64,000 nt of DNA from Orobanche coerulescens (Eukaryota > Streptophyta > Magnoliopsida > Lamiales > Orobanchaceae). Shown in pieces: positions 49,083 to 59,423 of this stretch. The position numbers and the translations under genes were made by a program. The DNA lies in contig JAWKAU010000248.1 of assembly GCA_033398695.1 (NCBI GenBank), positions 101,488 through 165,487 of the forward strand, written 5' to 3'. Numbering within the stretch: the first letter of the stretch is position 1; each line of letters begins with the position of its first letter. The notes under the pieces were generated by a model that saw only the letters and a list, made by a program, of their open reading frames with translations, did not search any database and was not told where the DNA came from.

Positions 49083-49659
49083 AAAATTAGAACCACATTC
49101 TATTCTCTTATGGTAGATTCGACCCGAACTTCAAACAGCCATAACTTTCGAACCGGGAGGAGCTACGGGACCCACCACACATGCCGGCAAAGCTCTTCTG
49201 GCGCCCATCGTGTGATCCGACGCTCAGAATTCCTATTATAATATGTTTCCGGAAGCGTAACGGCGATTCGTGTCGAACTCATCGCGTTCCGCCATTACAT
49301 AACTGGTCCCGAGCCTAAATTACCCCGTTTTCACGCACTTTTGGCCTTTATATCACATTATTTATATAATATTTCGTTTTGCTTTTGATATCTTGTGTTA
49401 ATTTCGATTTAGATGTTTTTCTTAGGCTTAAAAATACATTCTCCAATGTACTGAGAGGCGGAATTTGATAATTTCTAATTAGTAAAATCGCATTTCTTCC
49501 CAGTACGACGAGCGTTTGTCATTTACTTTATTACTCTCGTGACGGTATATCATTAAATCTTCTTTAGACCGTAGGTGGAAGGATCACCGTGCATAATTCC
49601 TAAGAAAATGAAAACTCGAGTGTAAAAAAAGAATCGAGCAGCATTGGACGGCAAAAAAT

Positions 49660-49779
49660 GGGGGTGCAACACGAGGACGTCCTAGGGGGTCACCAATCCT
49701 AGTACTACTCTCGCCCATGCACGCTTTACTTAGGAGTTCTAATGGGATTCGTTGCATTAGGGTTGGTATGATCGCATCC
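49660..49779 (-). rRNA. 5S rRNA-like copy 49, type B
   Basis: 120 nt, clean type B with TGCAACGAATCC in place of TGCACCGAATCC. T6 run downstream. Confidence 0.84.
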
Positions 49780-50354
49780 AAAATTAGAACCACATTCTAT
49801 TCTTCTTATGGTAGATTCGACCCGAACTTCAAATGACCATAACTTTCGAGCGGGAGGAGCTACGGGACCCACCACACATGCCGGCAAAGCTCTTCGGCGC
49901 CCATCGTGTGACCCGACGCCGTAATTCCTATTATAATATGTTTATGGAAGCGGAACGGCGATTCGTGTCGAACTCATCGCGTTCCGCCATGACATAACTG
50001 GTCCCGAGCCTAAATTACCCCGTTTTCACGCACTTTCGGCCTTTATATCACTTTATTTATATAATATTTCGTTTTTCTTTTGATATCTTGTGCCATTTTC
50101 GATTTAGATGTGTTTCTTAGGCTTAAAAATACATTCTCCAATGTATTGAGAGGCGGAATTTGATAATTTCTAATTAGTAAAATCGCATTTCTTCCCGATC
50201 TGACGAGCGTTTGTCATTTACTTTATTACTCCCGTGACGGTCTATCATTAAATCTTCTTTAAACCGTAGGTTGAAGGATCACCGTGAATAATTCCTAAGA
50301 AAATAAAAAATCAAGTGTAAAAAAAGAATCGAGCAGCGTTGGACGGCAAAAAAA

Positions 50355-50465
50355 GGGGGTGCAACACGAGGACTTCCCAGGGGGTCACCCATCCTAGTAT
50401 TACTCTCGCCCATGCACGCTTTACTTAATGGGATTCGGTGCATTCGGGTTGGTATGATCGCATCC
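50355..50465 (-). rRNA. 5S rRNA-like copy 50, type A
   Basis: 111 nt, clean type A. T7 run downstream. Confidence 0.85.
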
Positions 50466-51028
50466 AAAATTAGAACCACATTCTATTCTCTTATGGTAGA
50501 TTCGACCCGAACTTCAAACAGCCATAACTTTCGAACCGGGAGGAGCTACGGGACCCACCACACATGCGGCAAAGCTCTTGGCGCCCATCGTGTGACCGAC
50601 GCTCGAATTCCTATTATAATATGTTTAGGAGCGTAACGGCGATTCGTGTCGAACTCATCGCGTTCGCCATTACATAATCGGTCGAGCCTAAATTACCCGT
50701 TTTCACGCACTTTTGGCCTTTATATCACATTATTTATATAATATTTCGTTTTGCTTTTGATATCTTGTGTTAATTTCGATTTAGATGTTTTTCTTAGGCT
50801 TAAAAATACAATCTCCAATGTCTTGAGAGGCGGAATTTGATAATTTCTAATTAGTAAAATCGCATTTCTTCCCGATCTGACGAGCGTTTGTCATTTACTT
50901 TATTACTCGTGACGGTATATCATTAAATCTTCTTTAGACCGTAGGTGGAAGGATCACCGTGCATAATTCCTAAGAAAATGAAAACTCGAGTGTAAAAAAG
51001 AATCGAGCAAGATTGGACGGCAAAAAAT

Positions 51029-51145
51029 GGGGGTGCAACACGAGGACGTCTGAGGGTCACCAATCCTAGTACTACTCTCGCCCATGCACGCTTTATTTAG
51101 GAGTTCTAATGGGATTCGGTGCATTAGGGTTGGTATGATCGCATC
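51029..51145 (-). rRNA. 5S rRNA-like copy 51, type B
   Basis: 117 nt, type B starting GATGCGATC (one G short) and with CCCTCAGACG near the 3' third. T6 run downstream. Confidence 0.8.
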
Positions 51146-51713
51146 AAAATTAGAACCACATTCTATTCTTCTTATGGTAGATTCGACCGAACTTCAAACC
51201 ATAACTTTCGAACCGGAGGAGCTACGGGACCCACCACACATGCCGGCAAAGCTCTTCGGCGCCCATCGTGTGACCCGACGCTCGAATTCCTATTATAATA
51301 TGTTTAAGGCGGAACGGCGAAGCGTGTCGAACTCATCGAGTTCCGCCATGACATAACTGGTCCAGAGCCTAAATTACCCCGTTTTCACGCACTTTCGGCC
51401 TTTATATCACTTTATTTATATAATATTTCGTTTTTCTTTTGATATCTTGTGTCATTTTCGATTTAGATGTGTTTCTTAGGCTTAAAAATACATTCTCCAA
51501 TGTATTGAGAGGCGGAATTTGATAATTTCTAATTAGTAAAATCGCATTTCTTCCCGATCTGACGAGCGTTTGTCATTTACTTTATTACTGTCGTGACGGT
51601 CTATCATTAAATCTTCTTTAAACCGTAGGTTGAAGGATCACCGTGAATAATTCCTAAGAAAATGAAAAATCAAGTGTAAAAAAAGAATCGAGCAGCGTTG
51701 GACGGCAAAAAAA

Positions 51714-51824
51714 GGGGGTGCAACACGAGGACTTCCCAGGGGGTCACCCATCCTAGTATTACTCTCGCCCATGCACGCTTTACTTAATGGGATTCGGTGC
51801 ATTCGGGTTGGTATGATCGCATCC
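51714..51824 (-). rRNA. 5S rRNA-like copy 52, type A
   Basis: 111 nt, clean type A. T7 run downstream. Confidence 0.85.
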
Positions 51825-52391
51825 AAAATTAGAACCACATTCTATTCTCTTATGGTAGATTCGACCGAACTTCAAACCCATAACTTTCGAACCGGGAGGA
51901 GCTACGGGACCCACCACACATGCCGGCAAAGCTCTTCCGGCGCCCATCGTGTGACCCGGCCTCGAATTCCTATTATAATATGTTTCCTGAAGCGTAACGG
52001 TGATTCGTGTCGAACTCATCGCGTTCCGCCATTACATAACTGGTCCCGAGCCTAAATTACCCCGATTTCACGCACTATTGGCCTTTATATCACTTTATTT
52101 ATATAATATTTCGTTTTCTTTTGATATCTTGTGTTAATTTCGATTTAGATGTTTTCTTAGGCTTAAAAATACATTCTCCAATGTATTGAGAGGCGGAATT
52201 TGATAATTTCTAATTAGTAAAATCGCATTTCTTCCCGATCTGACGAGCGTTTGTCATTTACTTTATTACTCTCGTGACGGTATATCATTAAATCTTCTTT
52301 AGACCGTAGGTGGAAGGATCACCGTGCATAATTCCTAAGAAAATGAAAAATTGAGTGTAAAAAAAGAATCGAAAGATTGGACGGCAAAAAT

Positions 52392-52509
52392 GGGGTGCAA
52401 CACGAGGACGTCTGAGGGGTCACCAATCCTAGTACTACTCTCGCCCATGCACGCTTTATTTAGGAGTTCTAATGGGATTCGGTGCATTAGGGTTGGTATG
52501 ATCGCATCC
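52392..52509 (-). rRNA. 5S rRNA-like copy 53, type B
   Basis: 118 nt, type B with CCCCTCAGACG near the 3' third. T5 run downstream. Confidence 0.8.
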
Positions 52510-53087
52510 AAAATTAGAACCACATTCTATTCTTCTTATGGTAGATTCGACCCGAACTTCAAATAGCCATAACTTTCGAACCGGGAGGAGCTATGGGACC
52601 CACCACACATGCCGGCAAAGCTCTTCTGGCGCCCATCGTGTGACCCGACGCTCAGAATTCCTATTATAATATGTTTCTGGAAGCGGAACGGCGATTCGTG
52701 TCGAACTCATTGCGTTCCGCCATGACATAACTGGTCCCGAGCCTAAATTACCCCGTTTTCACGCACTTTCGGCCTTTATATCACTTTATTTATATAATAT
52801 TTCGTTTTTCTTTTGATATCTTGTGTCATTTTCGCTTTAGATGTGTTTCTTAGGCTTAAAAATACATTCTCCAATGTATTGAGAGGCGGAATTTGATAAT
52901 TTCTAATTAGTAAAATCGCATTTCTTCCCAGTACGACGAGCGTTTGTCATTTACTTTATTACTCCCGTGACGGTCTATCATTAAATCTTCTTTAAACCGT
53001 AGGTTGAAGGATCACCGTGAATAATTCCTAAGAAAATAAAAAATCAAGTGTAAAAAAAGAATCGAGCAGCGTTGGACGGCAAAAAAA

Positions 53088-53198
53088 GGGGGTGCAACAC
53101 GAGGACTTCCCAGGGGGTCACCCATCCTAGTATTACTCTCGCCCATGCACGCTTTACTTAATGGGATTCGGTGCATTCGGGTTGGTATGATCGCATCC
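53088..53198 (-). rRNA. 5S rRNA-like copy 54, type A
   Basis: 111 nt, clean type A. T7 run downstream. Confidence 0.85.
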
Positions 53199-53773
53199 AA
53201 AATTAGAACCACATTCTATTCTCTTATGGTAGATTCGACCCGAACTTCAAACAGCCATAACTTTCGAACCGGGAGGAGCTACGGGACCCACCACACATGC
53301 CGGCAAAGCTCTTCTGGCGCCCATCGTGTGATCCGACGCTCAGAATTCCTATTATAATATGTTTCCGGAAGCGTAACGGCGATTCGTGTCGAACTCATCG
53401 CGTTCCGCCATTACATAACTGGTCCCGAGCCTAAATTACCCCGTTTTCACGCACTTTTGGCCTTTATATCACATTATTTATATAATATTTCGTTTTGCTT
53501 TTGATATCTTGTGTTAATTTCGATTTAGATGTTTTTCTTAGGCTTAAAAATACATTCTCCAATGTACTGAGAGGCGGAATTTGATAATTTCTAATTAGTA
53601 AAATCGCATTTCTTCCCGATCTGACGAGCGTTTGTCATTTACTTTATTACTCGTGACGGTATATCATTAAATCTTCTTTAGACCGTAGGTGGAAGGATCA
53701 CCGTGCATAATTCCTAAGAAAATGAAAAATCGAGTGTAAAAAAAGAATCGAGCAGAGTTTGACGGCAAAAAAT

Positions 53774-53893
53774 GGGGGTGCAACACGAGGACGTCCTAGG
53801 GGGTCACCAATCCTAGTACTACTCTCGCCCATGCACGCTTTACTTAGGAGTTCTAATGGGATTCGTTGCATTAGGGTTGGTATGATCGCATCC
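53774..53893 (-). rRNA. 5S rRNA-like copy 55, type B
   Basis: 120 nt, clean type B with TGCAACGAATCC, as in copy 49. T6 run downstream. Confidence 0.84.
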
Positions 53894-54471
53894 AAAATTA
53901 GAACCACATTCTATTCTTCTTATGGTAGATTCGACCCGAACTTCAAACAGCCATAACTTTCGAACCGGGAGGAGCTACGGGACCCACCACACATGCCGGC
54001 AAAGCTCTTCTGGCGCCCATCGTGTGACCCGACGCTCAGAATTCCTATTATAATATGTTTCTGGAAGCGGAACGGCGATTCGTGTCGAACTCATCGCGTT
54101 CCGCCATGACATAACTGGTCCCGAGCCTAAATTACCCCGTTTTCACGCACTTTCGGCCTTTATATCACTTTATTTATATAATATTTCGTTTTTCTTTTGA
54201 TATCTTGTGCCATTTTCGATTTAGATGTGTTTCTTAGGCTTAAAAATACATTCTCCAATGTATTGAGAGGCGGAATTTGATAATTTCTAATTAGTAAAAT
54301 CGCATTTCTTCCCAGTACGACGAGCGTTTGTCATTTACTTTATTACTCCCGTGACGGTCTATCATTAAATCTTCTTTAAACCGTAGGTTGAAGGATCACC
54401 GTGAATAATTCCTAAGAAAATGAAAAATCAAGTGTAAAAAAAGAATCGAGCAGCGTTGGACGGCAAAAAAA

Positions 54472-54582
54472 GGGGGTGCAACACGAGGACTTCCCAGGGG
54501 GTCACCCATCCTAGTATTACTCTCGCCCATGCACGCTTTACTTAATGGGATTCGGTGCATTCGGGTTGGTATGATCGCATCC
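54472..54582 (-). rRNA. 5S rRNA-like copy 56, type A
   Basis: 111 nt, clean type A. T7 run downstream. Confidence 0.85.
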
Positions 54583-55157
54583 AAAATTAGAACCACATTC
54601 TATTCTCTTATGGTAGATTCGACCCGAACTTCAAACAGCCATAACTTTCGAACCGGGAGGAGCTACGGGACCCACCACACATGCCGGCAAAGCTCTTCTG
54701 GCGCCCATCGTGTGACCCGACGCTCAGAATTCCTATTATAATATGTTTAGGAGCGTAACGGCGATTCGTGTCGAACTCATCGCGTTCCGCCATTACATAA
54801 CTGGTCCCGAGCCTAAATTACCCCGTTTTCACGCACTTTTGGCCTTTATATCACATTATTTATATAATATTTCGTTTTTCTTTTGATATCTTGTGTTAAT
54901 TTCGATTTAGATGTTTTTCTTAGGCTTAAAAATACATTCTCCAATGTATTGAGAGGCGGAATTTGATAATTTCTAATTAGTAAAATCGCATTTCTTCCCA
55001 GTACGACGAGCGTTTGTCATTTACTTTATTACTCTCGTGACGGTATATCATTAAATCTTCTTTAGACCGTAGGTGGAAGGATCACCGTGCATAATTCCTA
55101 AGAAAATGAAAAATTGAGTGTAAAAAAAGAATCGAGCAGTATTGGACGGCAAAAAAT

Positions 55158-55249
55158 GGGGGTGCAACACGAGGACGTCCTAGGGGGTCACCAATCCTAG
55201 TACTACTCTCGCCCATGCACGCTTTATTTAGGAGTTCTAATGGGATTCG
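55158..55249 (-). pseudogene. 5S rRNA-like copy 57, type B, truncated
   Basis: 92 nt, the 3' part of a type B gene. The first 28 nt were cut off by the gypsy insertion whose LTR starts at 55250. T6 run at the 3' end. Confidence 0.87.
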
Positions 55250-55619
55250 TGTAATATCCGGTTGTAATTCAGTCATTATCATTCAGTAATTTTATTCGGT
55301 GATTGTCACTCAGTGGATTTTCACTCATTTATAATCTTTCATCAATCATGTTCATTCACCCGTGTTCACCGTTCGGAAAAACTTCGAGTTGTGTATCGTT
55401 ATTGTTCATCGTTTCAACTTTCCTCTTATGAGTTCGACTTTATTAGATCACCATTAATTTTTGGTAACTCCAAAAATTCTAAATCTTTGCAATATTATAG
55501 AGCATCGAGTTAGCTTTCCAATGGTTCAAACGGTGAGTCAATCGGAGTCCGGACGAGAGAGTTATGGTCGTTTTAGCTCACCCGCTCGTTATTGGCCGAT
55601 CACTGCCGGCCGGACCCGA

Positions 55620-55904
55620 CCGTGTCGTCCGACACGGCCCGTGCCGTACTCGCCCGGAAATGCCGAAGTTTCTGCCGGCCGAACTCGGCCGTGTCGTCCG
55701 ACACGGCCCGTGTCGAACCCTTCCGGATAAGCCAGTATCGTCTGCCGAGCACGCCCGACCGTGTCGTCTGGCACGGTCGAGTCATGCCGAGTCGCTGTCG
55801 GACGGGTCACTGTCGGAAGGCCCTCCGCGCCGCGACCGTGTCAAGCCGGACACGGTCGAGTCCCTGTCGGCCAGCTGTGCGACACGACCGTGCCGGTCGG
55901 CACG
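55620..55904. repeat. GC-rich palindrome cluster upstream of the LTR TATA box
   Basis: Five inverted repeats: 55620-55637 and 55689-55706 (CCGTGTCG-TC-CGACACGG, both perfect), 55756-55779 (CGACCGTG...CACGGTCG), 55833-55858 (CGACCGTGTC with a 6-nt loop) and 55889-55904 (CGTGCCG-GT-CGGCACG). The spacing is about 50-80 bp and the cluster ends about 28 bp before the TATA box. Confidence 0.85.
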
Positions 55905-55931
55905 GGCCGTGTCCGGCAGGCAGTCAACCCC

Positions 55932-55938
55932 TATAAAA
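55932..55938 (+). promoter_or_regulatory. LTR TATA box (5' LTR)
   Basis: TATAAAA in CCCCTATAAAAGG, just downstream of the palindrome cluster. This is the likely Pol II core promoter of the element. The copy in the 3' LTR lies at 62942-62948. Confidence 0.85.
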
Positions 55939-56547
55939 GGCCCTGCAGACGTTTTTCTTGCCATTTTTCACCTTCTTCTCCTCCTCTTCCGCAGCTGGGC
56001 GTGTTCTAAGCTTGAAGCCATGTTGTTTAACAACACATCCATGGATTTCTTGAGGTTATATCATCAATAATCCGTCCGATATCATCCCTTGATCCAGCGA
56101 ATCAAGGTTAGATTTCTAGAACCCTACTTTTGGTAAAATTGGGGGTTTTCGTGTTTTTGTCCGATTCGTTCCGTTTTGTTGATTAATTCATGATGAATAT
56201 GATTAATCTTGTTGGTATTCTTAGTTTCCCTACGGATTCATGGTATATTTCGTGATTTTTACGGAATCGAGAGGGTTTGGTTGTGGTCCGCCCTCGTTGT
56301 TGTTTATATACGAATATACATGAATCGTAGGCGGGTTTTCGGGGGTTTCTTCGTGTAATTTGAATATGGATAATTGATTATCATATTCCTTGCGAATCGT
56401 TTAGGTGCCGAAAGCGCGTTCTCGGACCTACCGAACTCATACCTTTCCTCCGTTCGATTTCTCGATGTCTCAAAGGCAAGTATACATTTATGATTGTACG
56501 TTCTCGACTTTGAAAGTATGAAATATTGATGATATGATTATTTCTAG

Positions 56548-56815
56548 CCACTCCGGGGGCCTATGGTCCTCTCGAGGGTTTCGTAGCCTCTGGTGCGATT
56601 CCATGGTTGATATGAACGAACCGTTTCTACGGCATTCATATGAAATAATGTTGGCATGCTTATTTATATCCACTCCGGGACGGACCGACGGGTCCTCTGA
56701 GGGTTTCGTAGCCTCTGGTGCGATTCCATGGATAATATGAATTAACCACTCCGGGACGGACCGACGGGTCCTCTGAGGGTTCCGTAGCCTCTGGTGCGGT
56801 TCCACGGTATTCATA
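56548..56815 (+). repeat. Three-copy ~70-bp repeat in LTR
   Basis: Copies start at CCACTCCGG near 56548, 56670 and 56746. Each continues with GGGTCCTCTGAGGGTTTCGTAGCC or a close variant and GGTGCGATTCCATGG. The same three copies occur in the 3' LTR from about 63557. Confidence 0.82.
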
Positions 56816-57388
56816 TATGTATTGATGAGATGCTATGAGATTTAGTTATTCCGGAATACTAGTCTTAAATTGATGAATTGACGGAAATTGATGAATTGAC
56901 GGATTACATTTACTTTATTGTCGAGAAGTATTATGTTTCATATTGTTATACTTGCACTAGCTATTCGACGGCTAACCCCTTTATGGGGGAAATACGTTTC
57001 ATGTATTTCAGTTCCAGGAGAGCGGACGGGCGGGTATCGGGTCGGCATAAAGATGGTGGGCAAGTGTGATCTCGTGTCTTTCTCCCGAGTTTATTTTCTT
57101 TGGGAATTCCGTTCGGTGTTGTTGTCTTGGATTGACTATTGAATACTCGAGTATTGTTTTCCTTTTTCCTTGATGTTCCTACTGTGTTTGCCGAAGTATT
57201 GAATTGAGTTGTGATGTTTGTAAGTACATTGGTTATTTTTCGAATACCTTTGTATTGTTTTTCATCCCAATGTGTGTAGACCTTATCGGTCAAAAATTAT
57301 GGTTCCGCGTATGTTTAGCCTTGTGGGTCCCACGGCGGGGCTTACGGCGCTGTAATATCCCTGAATAACTTGGGGGTGTTACAGAATA

Positions 57389-57400
57389 TGGTATCAGAGC
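57389..57400 (+). other. Gypsy element 2 primer-binding site
   Basis: TGGTATCAGAGC, an exact plant initiator-Met tRNA complement, 5 bp after the LTR end. The leader then runs to the gag start at 57629. Confidence 0.93.
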
Positions 57401-57628
57401 TTAGGTCTATGGATACCTAGGCTGTCGGTCTTTTGGGTCGATCGAGTCGTTAATTGTCCACAGTATCACTACTCTGCCATCATCACAGTGCGACCGGTAC
57501 TTGTAAGACCTCTCACTCTTCTGGTGTTTCCTTATTCGTTTTGCTTCCTTTTATCGGTATTCTTGAGAATCGGACACTTTGTTGATGCGTGATTGAATTG
57601 TGCTTACGTGACTTGTGTGTTCTTGAAG

Positions 57629-58680
57629 ATGTCACCGGTAGGGGCCGTGGCGTGGTCGTGGCCGTGGGCGAGGAAGAGGTCGTGGCGCGGCCGTTTCCAT
57701 CGATTGATTCTTGGGTCGGCCAACCCGGCTTGTCGAACTCGGTGCATCCCGATACCGAGAGTCGGCCACGACCGGTCGGATGGCGAGGAACAACGCAGAC
57801 GTTGGAGTGGCGAATGCACTTCAACAATTGGCTACTCGAGATGACTATTTTGGCCCAAACTGTCAATTTGAATAACCCGAATCCAAACACGGATGCCCCG
57901 CTTCAAAATGTAATCCGTATGCACCCTCCACGGTTTGGTGGTGCCACGCACCCGTTAAGCCGGGAGGATTGGCTAGCGAATTGGAAAAGATTTTCGAGGC
58001 GGTTGATTGCCCGAGGTGAGGAAAGTACCGATTGCCCAAGATTTCCTCACTAAGGAGGCCGCTACAGTGGAAGGTCATCAAGCCACAGGATCGTATTGCC
58101 TCATGGGATGAATTTAAGGAGCTCTTGGAGGCCGAGTTTTGTCCTTGGCCGGTGCGAGAGAGCCGAATCCGAGCCTTCTTCGAGGCTAAACCACAAGATA
58201 TTCCGTTTCGCAGCGATTGTGGAGTATAACCAACAATTAATCCATGTGAAGGATCAAGTACGTAACCAGCGAGATAAGATCCGTTATTTTGATATGCGGA
58301 TGAATTTGGACTTACGGCGGTACATGGCCGGATTTGCTTGCACCACACTGAAAGAATATCAGGACAGAGCTTTAGCCCATGATATGTTGAGCCCCAACAA
58401 TGATACCGTTGAAGAACCGAAGAAGCAGAAAGTTGGGGGAAATTTTTCTGGCTCTAAGGGTGGCAACTTTCAGAAGTCACAGACGACTAACCGTTTTACC
58501 GGACAGTCGTCACGTTCTAATAAAGGAAAGAGGGGTTATCGTCCCCTTCGGGTACCTCAAATCGCGCAGTGACTTGCTATAATTGTGGCCGTTCAGGCCA
58601 TATTAATTTGGAATGCCACTTTCCATCGTTGAAGTGTCACACGTGTGGTCAGATGGGGCATAGAGCAGTTTATTGTTCCG
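57629..58680 (+). pseudogene. Gypsy element 2 gag
   Basis: A start at 57629 (MSPVGAV) is soon out of register with the expected Gly/Arg-rich N-terminus. The gag core is split over several frames: PRFGGATHPLSREDWLANW (about 57930-57990), WDEFKELLEAEFCP (about 58105-58145) and LRRYMAGFACTTLKEYQDRA (about 58310-58375). It ends with two zinc knuckles, CYNCGRSGHINLEC and CHTCGQMGHRAVYC (58572-58680), in the frame that continues into protease. Frame breaks lie near 57640, 57990-58040, 58220 and 58570. Confidence 0.87.
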
Positions 58681-59423
58681 AGCCGAACCAGACTTTGGAC
58701 ACTCGGGCTTCTGCCCCAACACCCCTTGATCAAGGTGTTAATCAGCGGCAATCTTTCGGTCAACCTCAGCAGAATTTTGGCAGGGGCCGGGGACGGGGTC
58801 AGAACGCTGGAGGGGGGAACTCTAGCATCGGTTCGGTACAACCACGAGTTTATGAGATGCGTCGAACAGACGAACCCGATGCGGCGGTGGCTTCAGGTAC
58901 CATCCATATTCTATCCTATCCAGTCCGTGTACTTTTTGATTCGGGTGCTACACATTCTTTTATTTCTTTGGAGTGTGTACGCCGTTTGAATATAACTTGT
59001 TTAACTGCTTGCGATCCCTTTATCGTGAGACTGCCTAGCGGGGATAGGATTGTGGGGAATCAGGAGATTAGAGAATTTCCGGTGGTTATATCCGGTATGG
59101 AAAGGTTATCAAATTTAATTGTAGTTGATATGAAAGGCGAGGACGTAATCCTCGGCGAGGATTGGCTTAATAATCACCAGGCGATTATGAATTACCGTAC
59201 CAAAGTTATCACTATGATGACTAAGGACGGATCTGAATACTCATTTTTGGGACGTAAGTTGGGCCAATCCAAGTTACTTATCAGTTCCTTGAAGGCCGTA
59301 AAACTTTTGAATAAAGGTTGTACGGGCTATTGGTGTTATGCATTGAAAACGAAAGGAATTGAAGTCGATTTCTCTTCAATTCCGGTTGTTAATGAGTATC
59401 CGATGTTTTTAGGACGATCTTAG
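58681..59423 (+). pseudogene. Gypsy element 2 aspartic protease
   Basis: Part of an open frame (58569-59423, 284 aa) that runs from the zinc knuckles through the protease. The active site LFDSGATHSFIS lies at about 58930-58965, followed by FIVRLPSGDRIVGNQEI and NLIVVDMKGEDVILGEDWL. DSG is a normal variant of DTG. The usual motif after VILG has a hydrophobic or M residue before DW; here it reads EDWL. The frame is lost near 59410. Confidence 0.9.

Larger units (their letters stand above)
41873..55249 (-). repeat. 5S rRNA-derived tandem array, right block (copies 38-57)
   Basis: This continues the left block in the same orientation and A/B phase: copy 37 (B) left of the inserted gypsy element is followed by copy 38 (A) on the right. 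Several units here (42300-44500, 47090-48700, 50550-51450) have many small indels, while others (44870-45680, 53774-54582) are clean. It ends at 55249 where a second gypsy element cuts the last 5S copy. Confidence 0.95.
55250..57383 (+). repeat. Gypsy element 2, 5' LTR (2134 bp)
   Basis: Begins TGTAATATCCGG and ends GGGGGTGTTACA (inverted ends TGTAA/TTACA). It contains a palindrome cluster, a TATA box and a three-copy ~70-bp repeat. It matches 62263 onward with only scattered differences, such as AGTATCG against AGAATCG and a few indels. Confidence 0.94.

Noticed and set aside
9533..54741. Dozens of recurring 60-70-codon open frames on both strands of the array (for example 13668-13868 minus, 13801-14013 plus)
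   Set aside because: They overlap the 5S-like gene and adjoining spacer, recur because the unit recurs, break with single-base unit differences, and show no protein family features.
6948..55249. Possible CRISPR array or bacterial repeat
   Set aside because: The repeat unit is about 690 bp with a 5S-like gene. There are no short repeats with unique spacers, and the setting is plant retroelements.
6948..55249. Ordinary functional 5S rDNA locus
   Set aside because: The genes differ from the plant 5S consensus at many sites, type A lacks 9 nt, and the usual upstream elements are absent. Not fully excluded without the rest of the genome.
55589..56070. Long open frames in the GC-rich LTR block on both strands, duplicated at 62574-63080
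   Set aside because: They are a by-product of GC-rich inverted repeats, with Arg/Pro/Thr repeats in every frame, and lie over the palindromes and TATA box.
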